From contig CANMIX010000011.1 in NCBI GenBank assembly GCA_947497985.1, positions 62,001-126,000 of the forward strand: 64,000 nt of DNA, given 5' to 3'. The translations under genes and the position numbers were made by a program. Positions 52,208-60,441 of the stretch are shown one piece after another. Positions within the stretch are counted from its first letter, which is position 1, and each line of letters opens with the position of its first letter. Origin of the DNA: an uncultured Paracoccaceae bacterium (GTDB taxonomy: Bacteria > Pseudomonadota > Alphaproteobacteria > Rhodobacterales > Rhodobacteraceae). The notes under the pieces were generated by a model that saw only the letters and a program-made list of their open reading frames with translations, made no database searches and had not been told where the DNA came from.

Positions 52208-53014
52208 ATGAGCTGTCTTGAGACCATCCAAGCCTATGCTTTCCGCTCCATCGGTTTTGGCGAACGCCTGCTGCCGCGCAGCGACTTTACCCTGTGTGAG
52301 CAGTTCACGCTGATCGGGTCGGGTATGTTGTGGAACATCTACTTCGGCATTATTGCGATCATCTTTGGCTTTATCTTTGCCAATGTTCTGGCGCTGGCCA
52401 AAAACTCTGCCAACCCGGTGACACGCAAACCAGCCGAATGGTTCATCTTTCTGTTCCGGGGCTCGCCGCTGTTTATCCAGTTTTTCTTTGCCTACTTCCT
52501 GTTCTTGCAGCTCAAGTCCCTCTCACCGCTGTTTGATTCTTTTACCGCTGCGGCCGTGGGCGCGTTGATTGTTCTGTTTCTCAATACATCTGCTTACTCC
52601 GCAGAAATCTTCTATGGTGCCCTGCGATCCGTGCCCAAGAATGATATGGAGGCCGCAGACGCCTATGGGCTGACAGGCATGGCCAAGTTTCGCCGTATCG
52701 TCTGGCCCACCATGATGCGTCTGGCTTGGCCCTCCTACACGAACGAGGCGATCTTTCTCTTTCATGCCACAACGCTGGTGTTCTTTTCGGGTTTCCCCTC
52801 GTGGCGCCAACAGGGCGATGCGCTTTATTATGCAAGCTATTTTGCGGATAAGACGTTTAACCCCTTTGTGCCTTACCCTATCCTCGCCTTCTATTTCATC
52901 CTGCTTACGCTCTGCGTCATCTCGCTGTTTGGCATGGTGAACCGCAGGTTGAACAGACATGTGCCGCAAGCGCAGCGCAGGCGAATGCGCATCAGAATGA
53001 ACCTGATCCGATGA
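52208..53014 (+). CDS. amino-acid-type ABC transporter, permease subunit 2
   Basis: A 268-residue HisM/ArtM-type permease starting at 52208 after AAAGGG; a longer frame from 52154 overlaps permease 1 and is not supported. Five to six transmembrane helices are followed by the EAA loop MEAADAYGLTGMAKFRRIVW (about 145-164). It ends 6 nt before a dyad that forms a strong terminator, so the transporter is one four-gene transcript of ATPase, binding protein and two permeases. Confidence 0.92.
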   Translation: MSCLETIQAYAFRSIGFGERLLPRSDFTLCEQFTLIGSGMLWNIYFGIIAIIFGFIFANVLALAKNSANPVTRKPAEWFIFLFRGSPLFIQFFFAYFLFLQLKSLSPLFDSFTAAAVGALIVLFLNTSAYSAEIFYGALRSVPKNDMEAADAYGLTGMAKFRRIVWPTMMRLAWPSYTNEAIFLFHATTLVFFSGFPSWRQQGDALYYASYFADKTFNPFVPYPILAFYFILLTLCVISLFGMVNRRLNRHVPQAQRRRMRIRMNLIR

Positions 53015-53024
53015 TCTAAAATCC

Positions 53025-53052
53025 AGCGGCTCCCCATACGGGAGCCGCTTTC
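53025..53052 (+). terminator. intrinsic terminator of the ABC transporter operon
   Basis: AGCGGCTCCC (53025-53034) and GGGAGCCGCT (53040-53049) form a perfect 10-bp stem with a 5-nt loop followed by TTCAT. The U-run is short but the stem is strong. Confidence 0.8.
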
Positions 53053-53141
53053 ATATCGACATACGAAATATTTTGATCAAATTTCCTTGTCCTTTCCCTG
53101 TGACCTCCGTTAGGCTGTGGTCAACGAACAAAGGTTAGCCC

Positions 53142-54461
53142 ATGGATATCAGCAGTTTTTCCACCATTCGCCTTGGCTGTGTCGATCTGAACGGGATCTG
53201 GCGCGGCAAACGTCTGGCCAGCGCACAGGCAGGAAAGCTCGACGCCGGTGGCGTGCGGATGCCTTTGTCTGCGCTCAACGTTGATATCTTTGGGTGCGAC
53301 ATCGAAGACAGCCCGCTGGTTTTTGAAAGCGGCGATGCGGATGGTATGTTGCTGCCTACCGATCGTGGCGCAGTGCCGATGCCCTGGCTTGGCACACCTT
53401 CTGCATTGGTCCCAATGATGACTTACCGCGACGATGGCACCCCGTTTCTTGGCGACCCGCGCCAGGCCTTGGTGCACGTCTTGGATCGTTATGCTGCGCG
53501 TGGATGGCAGGTTGTCGCCGGAACCGAGATGGAGTTTTGCCTGATCGATGACAGCGGTGACCAGCCAAAGCCGCCTGCAAACCCGTTGACAGGCCGCACC
53601 CTCGCCCATCAAGAAGTGTTGTCGCTCGCCGAGCTTGACGCCTTTGACGCCTTCTTCACCGACCTTTATGACGGATGTGCTGCAATGGGCATTCCGGCGC
53701 AGGCTGCGATTTCGGAATCGGGCCTTGGCCAATTTGAGGTAAACCTCAATCATCAGAACGCCTTGCGCGCGGCAGATGATGCAGTGCTGTTCAAAACATT
53801 GGTGCGCGGCGTGGCACGCAAACATGGGTTTGCCGCCAGTTTCATGGCCAAACCCTATGCAGAAGAAGCCGGCAATGGCCTGCATGTGCATTTCTCGGTC
53901 GTGGATAAAGACGGGCTGAACGTCTTTGACAATGGCGCGGATGAGGGTTCGGATCTCCTGCAACAGGCCGTCGCGGGATGCTTGGCCGCCATGCCTGCCA
54001 GCACCTTGCTGTTTGCCCCCCATGGAAATTCATACGCGCGATTGGTCCCCGGTGCGCACGCCCCCACGGCCGCGCTTTGGGGCTACGAAAACCGCACTGC
54101 TGCCCTGCGCATTCCGGGCGGCTCAACCAAGGCCCGCCGCATCGAACACCGCACCGCCGGTGGCGACATCAACCCCTATCTGATGCTGGCTGCTGTGCTT
54201 GGTGCTGCAATGATTGGGATAGAAGATCAGATGCAGCCCCCATCCCCGGTCAAAGGCGATGCCTACCAAGTCAGCGATGCGCCGCAACTGGCACCTGACT
54301 GGGAAACCTCGATAACTTGGCTGGAACAGGATCCCTTGATGGCACGTATTCTGCCAGCAGAGACCATCCGCAATCTGGTCATGACCAAACGCCAGGAGCT
54401 GCGCAGCTTTGCGGCCATTGACCCCAAGTCCCATTGGCAGGTGCTTCTGGAAACCGTATGA
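53142..54461 (+). CDS. glutamine-synthetase-like gamma-glutamyl ligase (PuuA-like)
   Basis: A 439-residue GS-family enzyme. The N-terminal beta-grasp region with VDLNGIWRGKRL (about 11-22) resembles PuuA (DLNG-x-RGKR) rather than housekeeping GlnA. Catalytic motifs are GTEMEFCLI (about 128-136), ESGLGQFEVNL (about 190-200), NGLHVHFSV (about 245-253) and the NRTAALRIPGG segment (about 311-321). The likely reaction is ATP-dependent glutamylation of an amine such as putrescine. AAAGG precedes the ATG. It follows the ABC transporter operon and precedes the amidotransferase and a second GS-like gene. The actual amine is unproven. Confidence 0.88.
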   Translation: MDISSFSTIRLGCVDLNGIWRGKRLASAQAGKLDAGGVRMPLSALNVDIFGCDIEDSPLVFESGDADGMLLPTDRGAVPMPWLGTPSALVPMMTYRDDGTPFLGDPRQALVHVLDRYAARGWQVVAGTEMEFCLIDDSGDQPKPPANPLTGRTLAHQEVLSLAELDAFDAFFTDLYDGCAAMGIPAQAAISESGLGQFEVNLNHQNALRAADDAVLFKTLVRGVARKHGFAASFMAKPYAEEAGNGLHVHFSVVDKDGLNVFDNGADEGSDLLQQAVAGCLAAMPASTLLFAPHGNSYARLVPGAHAPTAALWGYENRTAALRIPGGSTKARRIEHRTAGGDINPYLMLAAVLGAAMIGIEDQMQPPSPVKGDAYQVSDAPQLAPDWETSITWLEQDPLMARILPAETIRNLVMTKRQELRSFAAIDPKSHWQVLLETV

Positions 54462-54512
54462 AGCGGACCAGAGCCACGCGCCACCCTAAAATTTGATCAT
54501 ATTTGGTGACCC

Positions 54513-55193
54513 ATGAAGATCGGCATCCTACAAACCGGCCACGCCCCGGATGAGATGAAACAGAGCCACGGCAACTACGACGAGATGTTTTTACGTCTGC
54601 TCGATGGCAACGGTTTCACGTTTGAGACATTCTCAGTTGTGGACGGTTTCTTCCCCGACGGTGTGGATGCGGCGGATGGCTGGCTGATTACCGGCTCCAA
54701 ACACGGAGTCTATGAGGACCACGCCTGGATCCCACCATTGGAAACCCTGATCCGCGCGATCCACGATGCCGATCTGCCTCTGGTTGGCGTCTGTTTCGGC
54801 CACCAGATCATCGCTCAGGCGATGGGCGGCAAGGTTGAGAAATTCACCGGTGGCTGGGCCGTCGGGCGCACCACATATAATCTGGATGGAACAAATGTTG
54901 CCTTAAACGCCTGGCACCAAGACCAGGTGGTTGAGCCCCCCTCCGGCGCAGAGGTGGTGGGCCAAAACGCGTTTTGTCAAAACGCGATGCTGGCCTATGG
55001 CGACAAAATCTGGACCATCCAACCCCATCCAGAATTTGACGCCGCTTTTATCGACGGCCTCATCCAGTTTCGTGGCACCGGGGTCGTGCCGGACGCCCAG
55101 CTTGCCCAAGCGCATGAAAATCTGGAGCAGCCGGTCAACAACAATGATATGGCAGAGCGTATCGCCGCCTTTTTTAGAAGAGTGAGGTCCTAA
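54513..55193 (+). CDS. class I glutamine amidotransferase-like protein
   Basis: A 226-residue type 1 GATase. The nucleophile Cys94 lies in GVCFGHQIIAQAMGG, with the His172 and Glu174 of the triad in HPEFD. The oxyanion and WLITGSKHGVYED (about 56-68) motifs are of the GuaA-like stand-alone amidotransferase group. It is similar in fold and context to PuuD, which hydrolyses gamma-glutamyl amides, although the HPEF triad is intact either way. It is flanked by two GS-like ligases, and its stop overlaps the next start (TAATG), so it is translated together with the second ligase. Confidence 0.88.
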   Translation: MKIGILQTGHAPDEMKQSHGNYDEMFLRLLDGNGFTFETFSVVDGFFPDGVDAADGWLITGSKHGVYEDHAWIPPLETLIRAIHDADLPLVGVCFGHQIIAQAMGGKVEKFTGGWAVGRTTYNLDGTNVALNAWHQDQVVEPPSGAEVVGQNAFCQNAMLAYGDKIWTIQPHPEFDAAFIDGLIQFRGTGVVPDAQLAQAHENLEQPVNNNDMAERIAAFFRRVRS

Positions 55194-56551
55194 TGGCCGA
55201 CTGGTACAAAGACATTCCCCAAGCGGCGATTGATTATCTTGGCGAACATCGTCTGGACGAGGTCGAATGCATCATCTCGGACTTGCCCGGGATCGCCCGC
55301 GGCAAGGCCGTTCCTGCATCCAAATTCGCGCGACAGGAGTTTTTTCACCTGCCCGACAGCATCTTTTACCAAACCGTGACAGGTGACTGGGCAGACGCCG
55401 CAGATGAAGACGGCTGGATCGAAAAAGACATGACCCTGCGCCCAGACTTCTCCACTGTCTCTGCGGCACCTTGGACAGGTGACTGGACGTTGCAGGTCAT
55501 CCACGACGCTTATGATCGCGACGGCGCGCCGATCCCCTATTCGCCGCGCAACGTGCTGAAACGGGTAGTGGAGCTCTATCACGCCAAAGGGTGGGAACCT
55601 GTGGTGGCCCCCGAAATGGAATTCTATCTGGTGGCCCGCAACACGGATCCTGGCCAGGAAATCAAACCAATGATGGGCCGCTCTGGTCGCCCTGCGGCTG
55701 CACGTCAGGCCTATTCCATGACAGCGGTGGATGAATTCGGTCCCGTCATCGACGACATCTACGATTTTGCTGAGCACCAAGGGTTCGAGATTGACGGCAT
55801 CACCCAAGAAGGCGGCGCAGGTCAGTTGGAAATCAACCTGCGTCATGGGGACCCGGTCAAACTGGCGGATGAAGTCTTTTATTTCAAACGCCTGATCCGC
55901 GAGGCCGCGCTGCGTCACAATTGCTTTGCCACCTTTATGGCTAAACCAATTGCTGATGAACCGGGATCGGCCATGCATATTCACCACTCGATCATCGACA
56001 AAGAAACCGGAGAGAATATCTTCTCTGGTCCGCAAGGTGGCGAAACGGATGCGTTTTATCACTTCATCGCCGGGCTTCAGAACCACCTGCCCTCAGGTCT
56101 TGCGGTGATGGCCCCTTATGTGAACTCATACCGCCGCTATGTGAAAGAACATGCCGCCCCCATCAATCTGGAATGGGCCCGGGACAACCGCACCACTGGC
56201 ATTCGCATTCCCCTATCCGGCCCGGCAGCCCGGCGTGTGGAAAACCGGATTGCCGGAATGGATTGTAACCCCTACCTTGGCATCGCGCTGTCACTGGCCT
56301 GCGGCTATCTTGGCCTCACCAGAGAAGAGCGCCCACGCCGCCAGTTCAAGGGCAACGCCTATGAGGGCGAAGGCGATATTCCTCAGGTCATGGGCCAAGC
56401 GCTTGATCTCTTTGACGCAGCATCCGAGCTGCACGAGGTTCTGGGCGCCGATTTCGCCCGCGTCTATTCGATCGTCAAACGCACCGAATATGATGAATTC
56501 CTACAGGTCATCTCTCCGTGGGAACGCGAACACCTGTTGCTGAACGTCTGA
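55193..56551 (+). CDS. second glutamine-synthetase-like ligase
   Basis: A 452-residue GS-family enzyme whose ATG overlaps the preceding stop codon. The N-terminal CIISDLPGIARGKAVPASKF (about 23-42) and FYQTVTGDW differ from the ligase at 53142, and catalytic motifs include APEMEFYLV (about 139-147), GGAGQLEINLRHGD (about 204-217), SAMHIHHSI and NRTTGIRIPLSG. The internal alignment with the first ligase is clear but distant, so the two probably have different amine substrates. A terminator follows. Confidence 0.88.
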   Translation: MADWYKDIPQAAIDYLGEHRLDEVECIISDLPGIARGKAVPASKFARQEFFHLPDSIFYQTVTGDWADAADEDGWIEKDMTLRPDFSTVSAAPWTGDWTLQVIHDAYDRDGAPIPYSPRNVLKRVVELYHAKGWEPVVAPEMEFYLVARNTDPGQEIKPMMGRSGRPAAARQAYSMTAVDEFGPVIDDIYDFAEHQGFEIDGITQEGGAGQLEINLRHGDPVKLADEVFYFKRLIREAALRHNCFATFMAKPIADEPGSAMHIHHSIIDKETGENIFSGPQGGETDAFYHFIAGLQNHLPSGLAVMAPYVNSYRRYVKEHAAPINLEWARDNRTTGIRIPLSGPAARRVENRIAGMDCNPYLGIALSLACGYLGLTREERPRRQFKGNAYEGEGDIPQVMGQALDLFDAASELHEVLGADFARVYSIVKRTEYDEFLQVISPWEREHLLLNV

Positions 56552-56576
56552 AACACTCAAAATTCCGCCGATCCCC

Positions 56577-56607
56577 CGCCCGTCGCTGCAAAGCGGCGGG
56601 CGTTTTC
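56577..56607 (+). terminator. intrinsic terminator after the second ligase gene
   Basis: CGCCCGTCGCT (56577-56587) and AGCGGCGGGCG (56592-56602) pair over 11 positions with one mismatch and a GCAA tetraloop, followed by TTTT. Confidence 0.9.
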
Positions 56608-56718
56608 GCAACACAGCCGCAAAATATCGCATGTTTTGCAGCTGTTCGATGGCTTTGTCTTGGAATGTTTACCTCTTTGTTTTACATTTTTGAAAGTCTG
56701 AGTTTAGGATTTTGAAAT

Positions 56719-57927
56719 ATGCAGCAGATTCCAAACGTTCACGAAGCTGAACCTATCCCCGAAGCCGCCCGCGCAGAAATTGATGCTCTGCTGCAATCCG
56801 GGGATTTATTCCGCTATACCGCGCCAGAAAACGCCCCTGTGACCATGCTGGAGCAGGAATTTGCCAAGCTTTTGGGCACGAAATACGCACTGGCCGTCTC
56901 ATCCTGTTCTGCGGCGCTGTTTCTGTCGCTCAAGGCGCTTGGCCTGCCACGTGACGCGCGGGTGATGATCCCCGGTTTCACCTTTGCCGCTGTTCCGTCC
57001 GCCGTGGTCCACGCCGATTGCACGCCCGTTCTGTGCGAAGTGGGCGACAACTATCGCATCGATATTGCGGATTTCGAAGCCAAGCTGGACCAAGACATCC
57101 AGGCCGTCATCATCAGCCATATGCGCGGCCACACATCCGATATGGATGCAATTCTGGCGCTGTGTGATGCGCGCGGTATTCCCGTTGTCGAGGACGCCGC
57201 GCATTCCTTGGGCACAACATGGCATGGACGCAATATTGGCACCATCGGCAAGGTCGGCTGTTTCTCCTTCCAGAGCTACAAGATGATCAACGCAGGCGAA
57301 GGTGGGATCCTGATCACCGATGACGCCGACCTTGTGGCGCGCGCCGTGATCATGTCCGGCGCTTATGAACATAACTGGAAAAAGCACAAAGGCCCTGAGG
57401 GGCAGAACGATCCGGAACTGGCCGAGGCTTTCACCAAATGGCAAAATCAACTCCCGCTTTATAATCTGCGCATGTCTAACTTGTCGGCTGTCGTGATCCG
57501 CCCCCAGATCCCGGAACTGGCACGCCGCGTGACAGACGGGCTTGCAAATCATGACTACATGGCAGCGCAGCTGAACGCGCACCCGCATTTCCATGTTCCG
57601 GCTCCGCTGGCTCCAGAACGCCGTGCGCCAGATTCAATCCAGTTCAACCTGGTCGACCTGTCCGATGCGCAGATCCAGGCTTTTTCTGAGGCTACTGCTG
57701 CACGTGGCGTCAAAGTACAAATCTTTGGCCGCTCCTCTGACAATGCACGGGCTTTTTGGAATTGGCAGTTCATCGGAGAGGTGCCCGAGCTGCCGCAAAC
57801 CCGTGCAATGCTGATGAATGCCTGCGACGTCCGCCTGCCTGTCCGCCTGACACGGGACGAGCTGGACATAATCCTGTCGGTCCTGACCGGCGCCATGTCT
57901 GACACGTTGGCCAAAGAAGCCGCCTGA
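56719..57927 (+). CDS. DegT/DnrJ/EryC1/StrS-type aminotransferase
   Basis: A 402-residue PLP aminotransferase of fold-type I. The PLP lysine is Lys188 in FQSYKMINAGEGGIL; the cofactor-binding VEDAAHSLGTTW (about 156-167) and the YALAVSSCSAALFLSLKA region (about 54-71) are characteristic of the family, which transaminates nucleotide-linked keto-sugars and related ketones. No sugar-nucleotide genes adjoin it, which is unusual; the neighbours are glutamyl-amine genes upstream and PHB genes downstream. Transcription starts after the previous terminator. Downstream lies the hairpin array at 57944-58088. Confidence 0.9.
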   Translation: MQQIPNVHEAEPIPEAARAEIDALLQSGDLFRYTAPENAPVTMLEQEFAKLLGTKYALAVSSCSAALFLSLKALGLPRDARVMIPGFTFAAVPSAVVHADCTPVLCEVGDNYRIDIADFEAKLDQDIQAVIISHMRGHTSDMDAILALCDARGIPVVEDAAHSLGTTWHGRNIGTIGKVGCFSFQSYKMINAGEGGILITDDADLVARAVIMSGAYEHNWKKHKGPEGQNDPELAEAFTKWQNQLPLYNLRMSNLSAVVIRPQIPELARRVTDGLANHDYMAAQLNAHPHFHVPAPLAPERRAPDSIQFNLVDLSDAQIQAFSEATAARGVKVQIFGRSSDNARAFWNWQFIGEVPELPQTRAMLMNACDVRLPVRLTRDELDIILSVLTGAMSDTLAKEAA

Positions 57928-57943
57928 CCGTCTTGACGCAACC

Positions 57944-58088
57944 GCGCCGCGCGTCAGCGCGGCGCTTGGCCCAACTGTGCGGTCGGATCTTTGATCCGAG
58001 CGAAACAGGCGGGAGCTCCCGCCCCTTTAACATGGCAGTAAACTGCCAGACAAAGCGTTGGGCGTGGCAGCGGGCTTGCGCCCGCTGC
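57944..58088. repeat. array of five perfect hairpins in 145 bp
   Basis: Five inverted repeats follow one another: GCGCCGCGC/GCGCGGCGC (57944-57965, loop GTCA), TCGGATC/GATCCGA (57983-57999), the self-complementary 16-mer at 58008-58023 (arms GGCGGGAG and CTCCCGCC), TGGCAG/CTGCCA (58033-58048, loop TAAA) and GCAGCGGGC/GCCCGCTGC (58067-58088, loop TTGC). All stems are perfect and of different sequence. The region is non-coding between the DegT gene and the convergent phaR. It may be a structured RNA, a chain of terminators or a repetitive extragenic element. Confidence 0.6.
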
Positions 58089-58120
58089 GATCATACAGTG
58101 ATCGATGCGAGCATCAAACA

Positions 58121-58150
58121 CAAAAGGCCGCTCTCCTCCGGAACGACCTT
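58121..58150 (-). terminator. probable terminator of phaR
   Basis: On the reverse strand AAGGTCG pairs with CGGCCTT (one G-U pair, 13-nt loop) and is followed by TTTG. It lies 24 bp after the phaR stop. The long loop makes it moderate support. Confidence 0.45.
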
Positions 58151-58173
58151 TATGTGACTTGGCTCAGAAACTT

Positions 58174-58734
58174 CTATTTTAATTTTGACAGCTTCTCTTG
58201 CAACTCTGCCAGTTGCTGTTTGATCGTGTCCAGGTCATCTTCTTCGCCTGCTGCACCACCTTCGCGCTCTGGGCTGCCGCCGCCGGTCCATCCGCCGGAA
58301 AACCCACCCGTCATCGCTTTCAAAAACGCTTCCTGCTGTGCCTTCATGGCCTCAAACCCGGGCATCTGCGCCATTGGGTTCATGGCCGTCATGTTTTCGA
58401 CCATCTTTTCCTGGCTTTCGCGCAGCATATCAAACGACGACTGCAGGAAATGTGGCATCACGCCACCGCCTGGGACCATATAACTGCGCACCAGATCGTT
58501 TAGCACGTTGACGGGCAGAACATTTTCGCCGCGGCTTTCGTGCTCTGCTATGATCTGCAACAAATACTGCCGTGTCAGGTCATCTCCTGATTTCAGGTCG
58601 ACAATCTGGACCTCTCGACCCTCGCGAATAAACCCCGCTATATCTTCCAAAGTGACATAGTCACTGGTCTCCGTATTGTAGAGCCTGCGACTGGCATAGC
58701 GTTTAATTAGCAAGGGGCTGTCCTGATCCGCCAT
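58174..58734 (-). CDS. phaR: polyhydroxyalkanoate synthesis repressor PhaR
   Basis: A 186-residue regulator. The ATG at 58734 follows GAGAGGG; a longer frame from 58827 is unlikely. The N-terminal PHB/PHA accumulation regulator DNA-binding domain (IKRYASRRLYNTETSDYVTL, about 9-28, and QYLLQIIAEHESRGENVLP) is followed by the PHB-binding domain with FLQSSFDMLRESQEKMVENM (about 96-115). PhaR binds PHB granules and CTGC-N3-GCAG DNA and represses phaP until PHB is present. Such sites are seen upstream of phaP and between phaC and phaZ, and a near match lies upstream of phaR itself. Confidence 0.95.
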   Translation of the reverse strand: MADQDSPLLIKRYASRRLYNTETSDYVTLEDIAGFIREGREVQIVDLKSGDDLTRQYLLQIIAEHESRGENVLPVNVLNDLVRSYMVPGGGVMPHFLQSSFDMLRESQEKMVENMTAMNPMAQMPGFEAMKAQQEAFLKAMTGGFSGGWTGGGSPEREGGAAGEEDDLDTIKQQLAELQEKLSKLK

Positions 58735-58755
58735 ATTTTCCCTCTCAAGACCATG

Positions 58756-58766
58756 ATGCGACGCAG
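58756..58766. promoter_or_regulatory. near-consensus PhaR operator upstream of phaR
   Basis: ATGCGACGCAG lies 21 bp before the phaR start and differs from CTGC-N3-GCAG at one position (reverse strand reads CTGCGTCGCAT). Another related half-pair, ATGCGAGCGCAG, follows near 58775. Autoregulation is the likely role. Confidence 0.5.
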
Positions 58767-58848
58767 AAAAGCCTATGCGAGCGCAGCACAAAAAGAAAGC
58801 CTTCCTTGCTTTTAGGCGAAATGGCAAGCGCCTCCAGAAAAATAGCCC

Positions 58849-58879
58849 TTGACCTAAACCAAGGTTCAGGTCCTATCCA
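58849..58879 (+). promoter_or_regulatory. MerR-type promoter with 19-bp spacer
   Basis: TTGACC (58849-58854) and TATCCA (58874-58879) are separated by exactly 19 bp. Within the spacer GACCTAAACC (58851-58860) and GGTTCAGGTC (58863-58872) form a dyad with 9 of 10 bases matching. The overlong spacer holding a central dyad is the hallmark of promoters activated by MerR/SoxR/CueR-family proteins. It precedes the NAD-dependent epimerase gene at 58915. The cognate regulator gene is not adjacent. Confidence 0.75.
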
Positions 58880-58914
58880 AAGATCCGCAGAAGTTGTAAA
58901 TGTGGGATTGTTTC

Positions 58915-59811
58915 ATGCGGATTGTAATTCTTGGCGGCACCGGCAGTATCGGAACTGCGGTCACACGACGGCTTGTGTCAGAGGGATATCATGTCACCGG
59001 TGTGGCGCGCAGCGCCGCCTCCGCTCAACGATTGAAAGATCTCGGCGCCGATGCGCATCTGGGGGACATGCTCTCCCCGTTTAGCTGGTCAGGAATTCTT
59101 GAAACCGCAGATGCCGTGATCCAGCTCGCGGCCACCTTTGATGATCAGATGGCGGAGGCCGACCGTTGCGTCACCCAAGCCATATGTGACCATGCCGCGA
59201 CGCGCCGCCGTCCGTTGCGGGTGCTTTATACCGGCGGCTGCTGGCTTTATGGTGAGACCGGAGACCGGGTGGCGACGGAACGCACGCCCCTGCGCCCCAT
59301 TGCACCCTTTGCCTTTATGGCGCGCCACGCGGCGCAGTTACAGGCGACCGGGAACCTGTCCATCGCGACAGTGCATCCCGCGCTTGTCTATCACAAAGCC
59401 CCCAACCATGCCCAAGGCGCCTTTCACCGCTTTGTCCAAGAGGCACAAACCGCCAACCCGATTGAGATCTGGGGCAGTGTAAAAACCCGCTGGCCCTTGG
59501 TCGAGGCGGATGACTTGGCCGCCGCCTATGCGGCCTTGGTGGTTCGACCCGACTTGATCGGCGCTTACAACGTCGCGGCTCAACACGGGGTTTCGGTGCA
59601 GGACATTCTCACCCACATCGTCGAAACCTTTGACCATAATGGCAGTTTTCTGATCCGGGATGCAGCCTATGTTCTGCGCAATTTCGGCGCTATGGGACAG
59701 GGTCCCATGCTGGACCAGCAAATGGCTGCTGAAAAGATCAAGGACGCCACAGGCTGGAAGCCAAGACTGCGTGATTTTCGTGAGGCCTTCACTCTGCGCC
59801 AACCCGCCTAA
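58915..59811 (+). CDS. NAD(P)-dependent epimerase/dehydratase family protein
   Basis: A 298-residue Rossmann-fold protein. The start at 58915 has GGGA 7 nt upstream; ATG 58900 is in frame. The nucleotide-binding motif GGTGSIG (about 7-13) begins right after the first strand. The typical Tyr-x3-Lys catalytic pair of extended SDRs is not obvious (the region reads GGCWLYGETGD), so it may be an atypical member acting as a redox or NAD(P)-sensing protein. It is preceded by the MerR-type promoter at 58849-58879, suggesting induction by metal, redox or electrophile stress. It converges on phaP. Confidence 0.8.
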   Translation: MRIVILGGTGSIGTAVTRRLVSEGYHVTGVARSAASAQRLKDLGADAHLGDMLSPFSWSGILETADAVIQLAATFDDQMAEADRCVTQAICDHAATRRRPLRVLYTGGCWLYGETGDRVATERTPLRPIAPFAFMARHAAQLQATGNLSIATVHPALVYHKAPNHAQGAFHRFVQEAQTANPIEIWGSVKTRWPLVEADDLAAAYAALVVRPDLIGAYNVAAQHGVSVQDILTHIVETFDHNGSFLIRDAAYVLRNFGAMGQGPMLDQQMAAEKIKDATGWKPRLRDFREAFTLRQPA

Positions 59812-59841
59812 CGTCAACGGACAGCACAGGGTACAATAGAA

Positions 59842-59869
59842 AAAGGACAGGCCGGGCAGCCTGTCCTTT
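59842..59869. terminator. bidirectional terminator between the epimerase gene and phaP
   Basis: AAAGGACAGGC (59842-59852) and GCCTGTCCTTT (59859-59869) form a perfect 11-bp stem with a 6-nt loop and A/T flanks, so it can end both convergent transcripts. Confidence 0.92.
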
Positions 59870-59926
59870 CTTCACGCACGGGAACGGTTGGGAGGAGAGC
59901 TTGTTCCCGCGTCGCGGCCGTTTCGA

Positions 59927-60370
59927 TTAAGCAGCAGTTGCTTTCTTCGCAGCAGTTGTCACCTCTTCGGTGGCTTTCTTGACAGCTGCGGTTGCTTCTT
60001 CGCTCATGTCTTTGCCAGCCGCCATCAGCAGCTCAACTGTGTCCATCTGAACTTTCTTGGCGATCTCTGCAAAAGCCGCCATGTTTTCAGCGGCAGTTTC
60101 AGCGGAAGAGGACGCCAGATCAGTTGCCGCTTTTGCGTATTCTGCAGGCTCGGTTTTTGCTTTGGCCATTTCACCCATTTTGGACAGCGCATCTTTGGTC
60201 CAAACGGTCGACAGCTCAGTAGACTTTTCAGCCGCGTCCAGAGCAACAGATGCCAGTTTCTCATTCAGAGCGGCGGTGCTTTTGAAAGCCTCTTCCAGAG
60301 CAGCGGTGTCTACTGGAAATGCGCCCATCATTTCTTTCATGAAGGCGGTGAAATCTTGGGTCTTAGCCAT
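59927..60370 (-). CDS. phaP: phasin PhaP
   Basis: A 147-residue amphipathic, Ala/Lys/Glu-rich helical protein, typical of phasins that coat PHB granules. The start at 60370 follows AGAGGA; a longer frame from 60460 would cross the operators. The sequence is dominated by helix formers (for example MAAFAEIAKKVQMDTVELL, about 103-121) with a C-terminal Lys/Ala-rich tail. Three CTGC-N3-GCAG operators lie upstream, consistent with repression by PhaR. It is monocistronic and converges on the epimerase gene. Confidence 0.92.
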   Translation of the reverse strand: MAKTQDFTAFMKEMMGAFPVDTAALEEAFKSTAALNEKLASVALDAAEKSTELSTVWTKDALSKMGEMAKAKTEPAEYAKAATDLASSSAETAAENMAAFAEIAKKVQMDTVELLMAAGKDMSEEATAAVKKATEEVTTAAKKATAA

Positions 60371-60441
60371 TGATCGTAATCCTCTAGATGTGTCGCGGGG
60401 CGCTTGCGAACCGCTCTGTGTTACTAAAAACAATATGCATG

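Noticed and set aside
57933-58157. 74-codon open frame over the hairpin array
   Set aside because: It begins at a TTG, its peptide resembles no protein, and it coincides with the palindromic region, so it is most likely non-coding.
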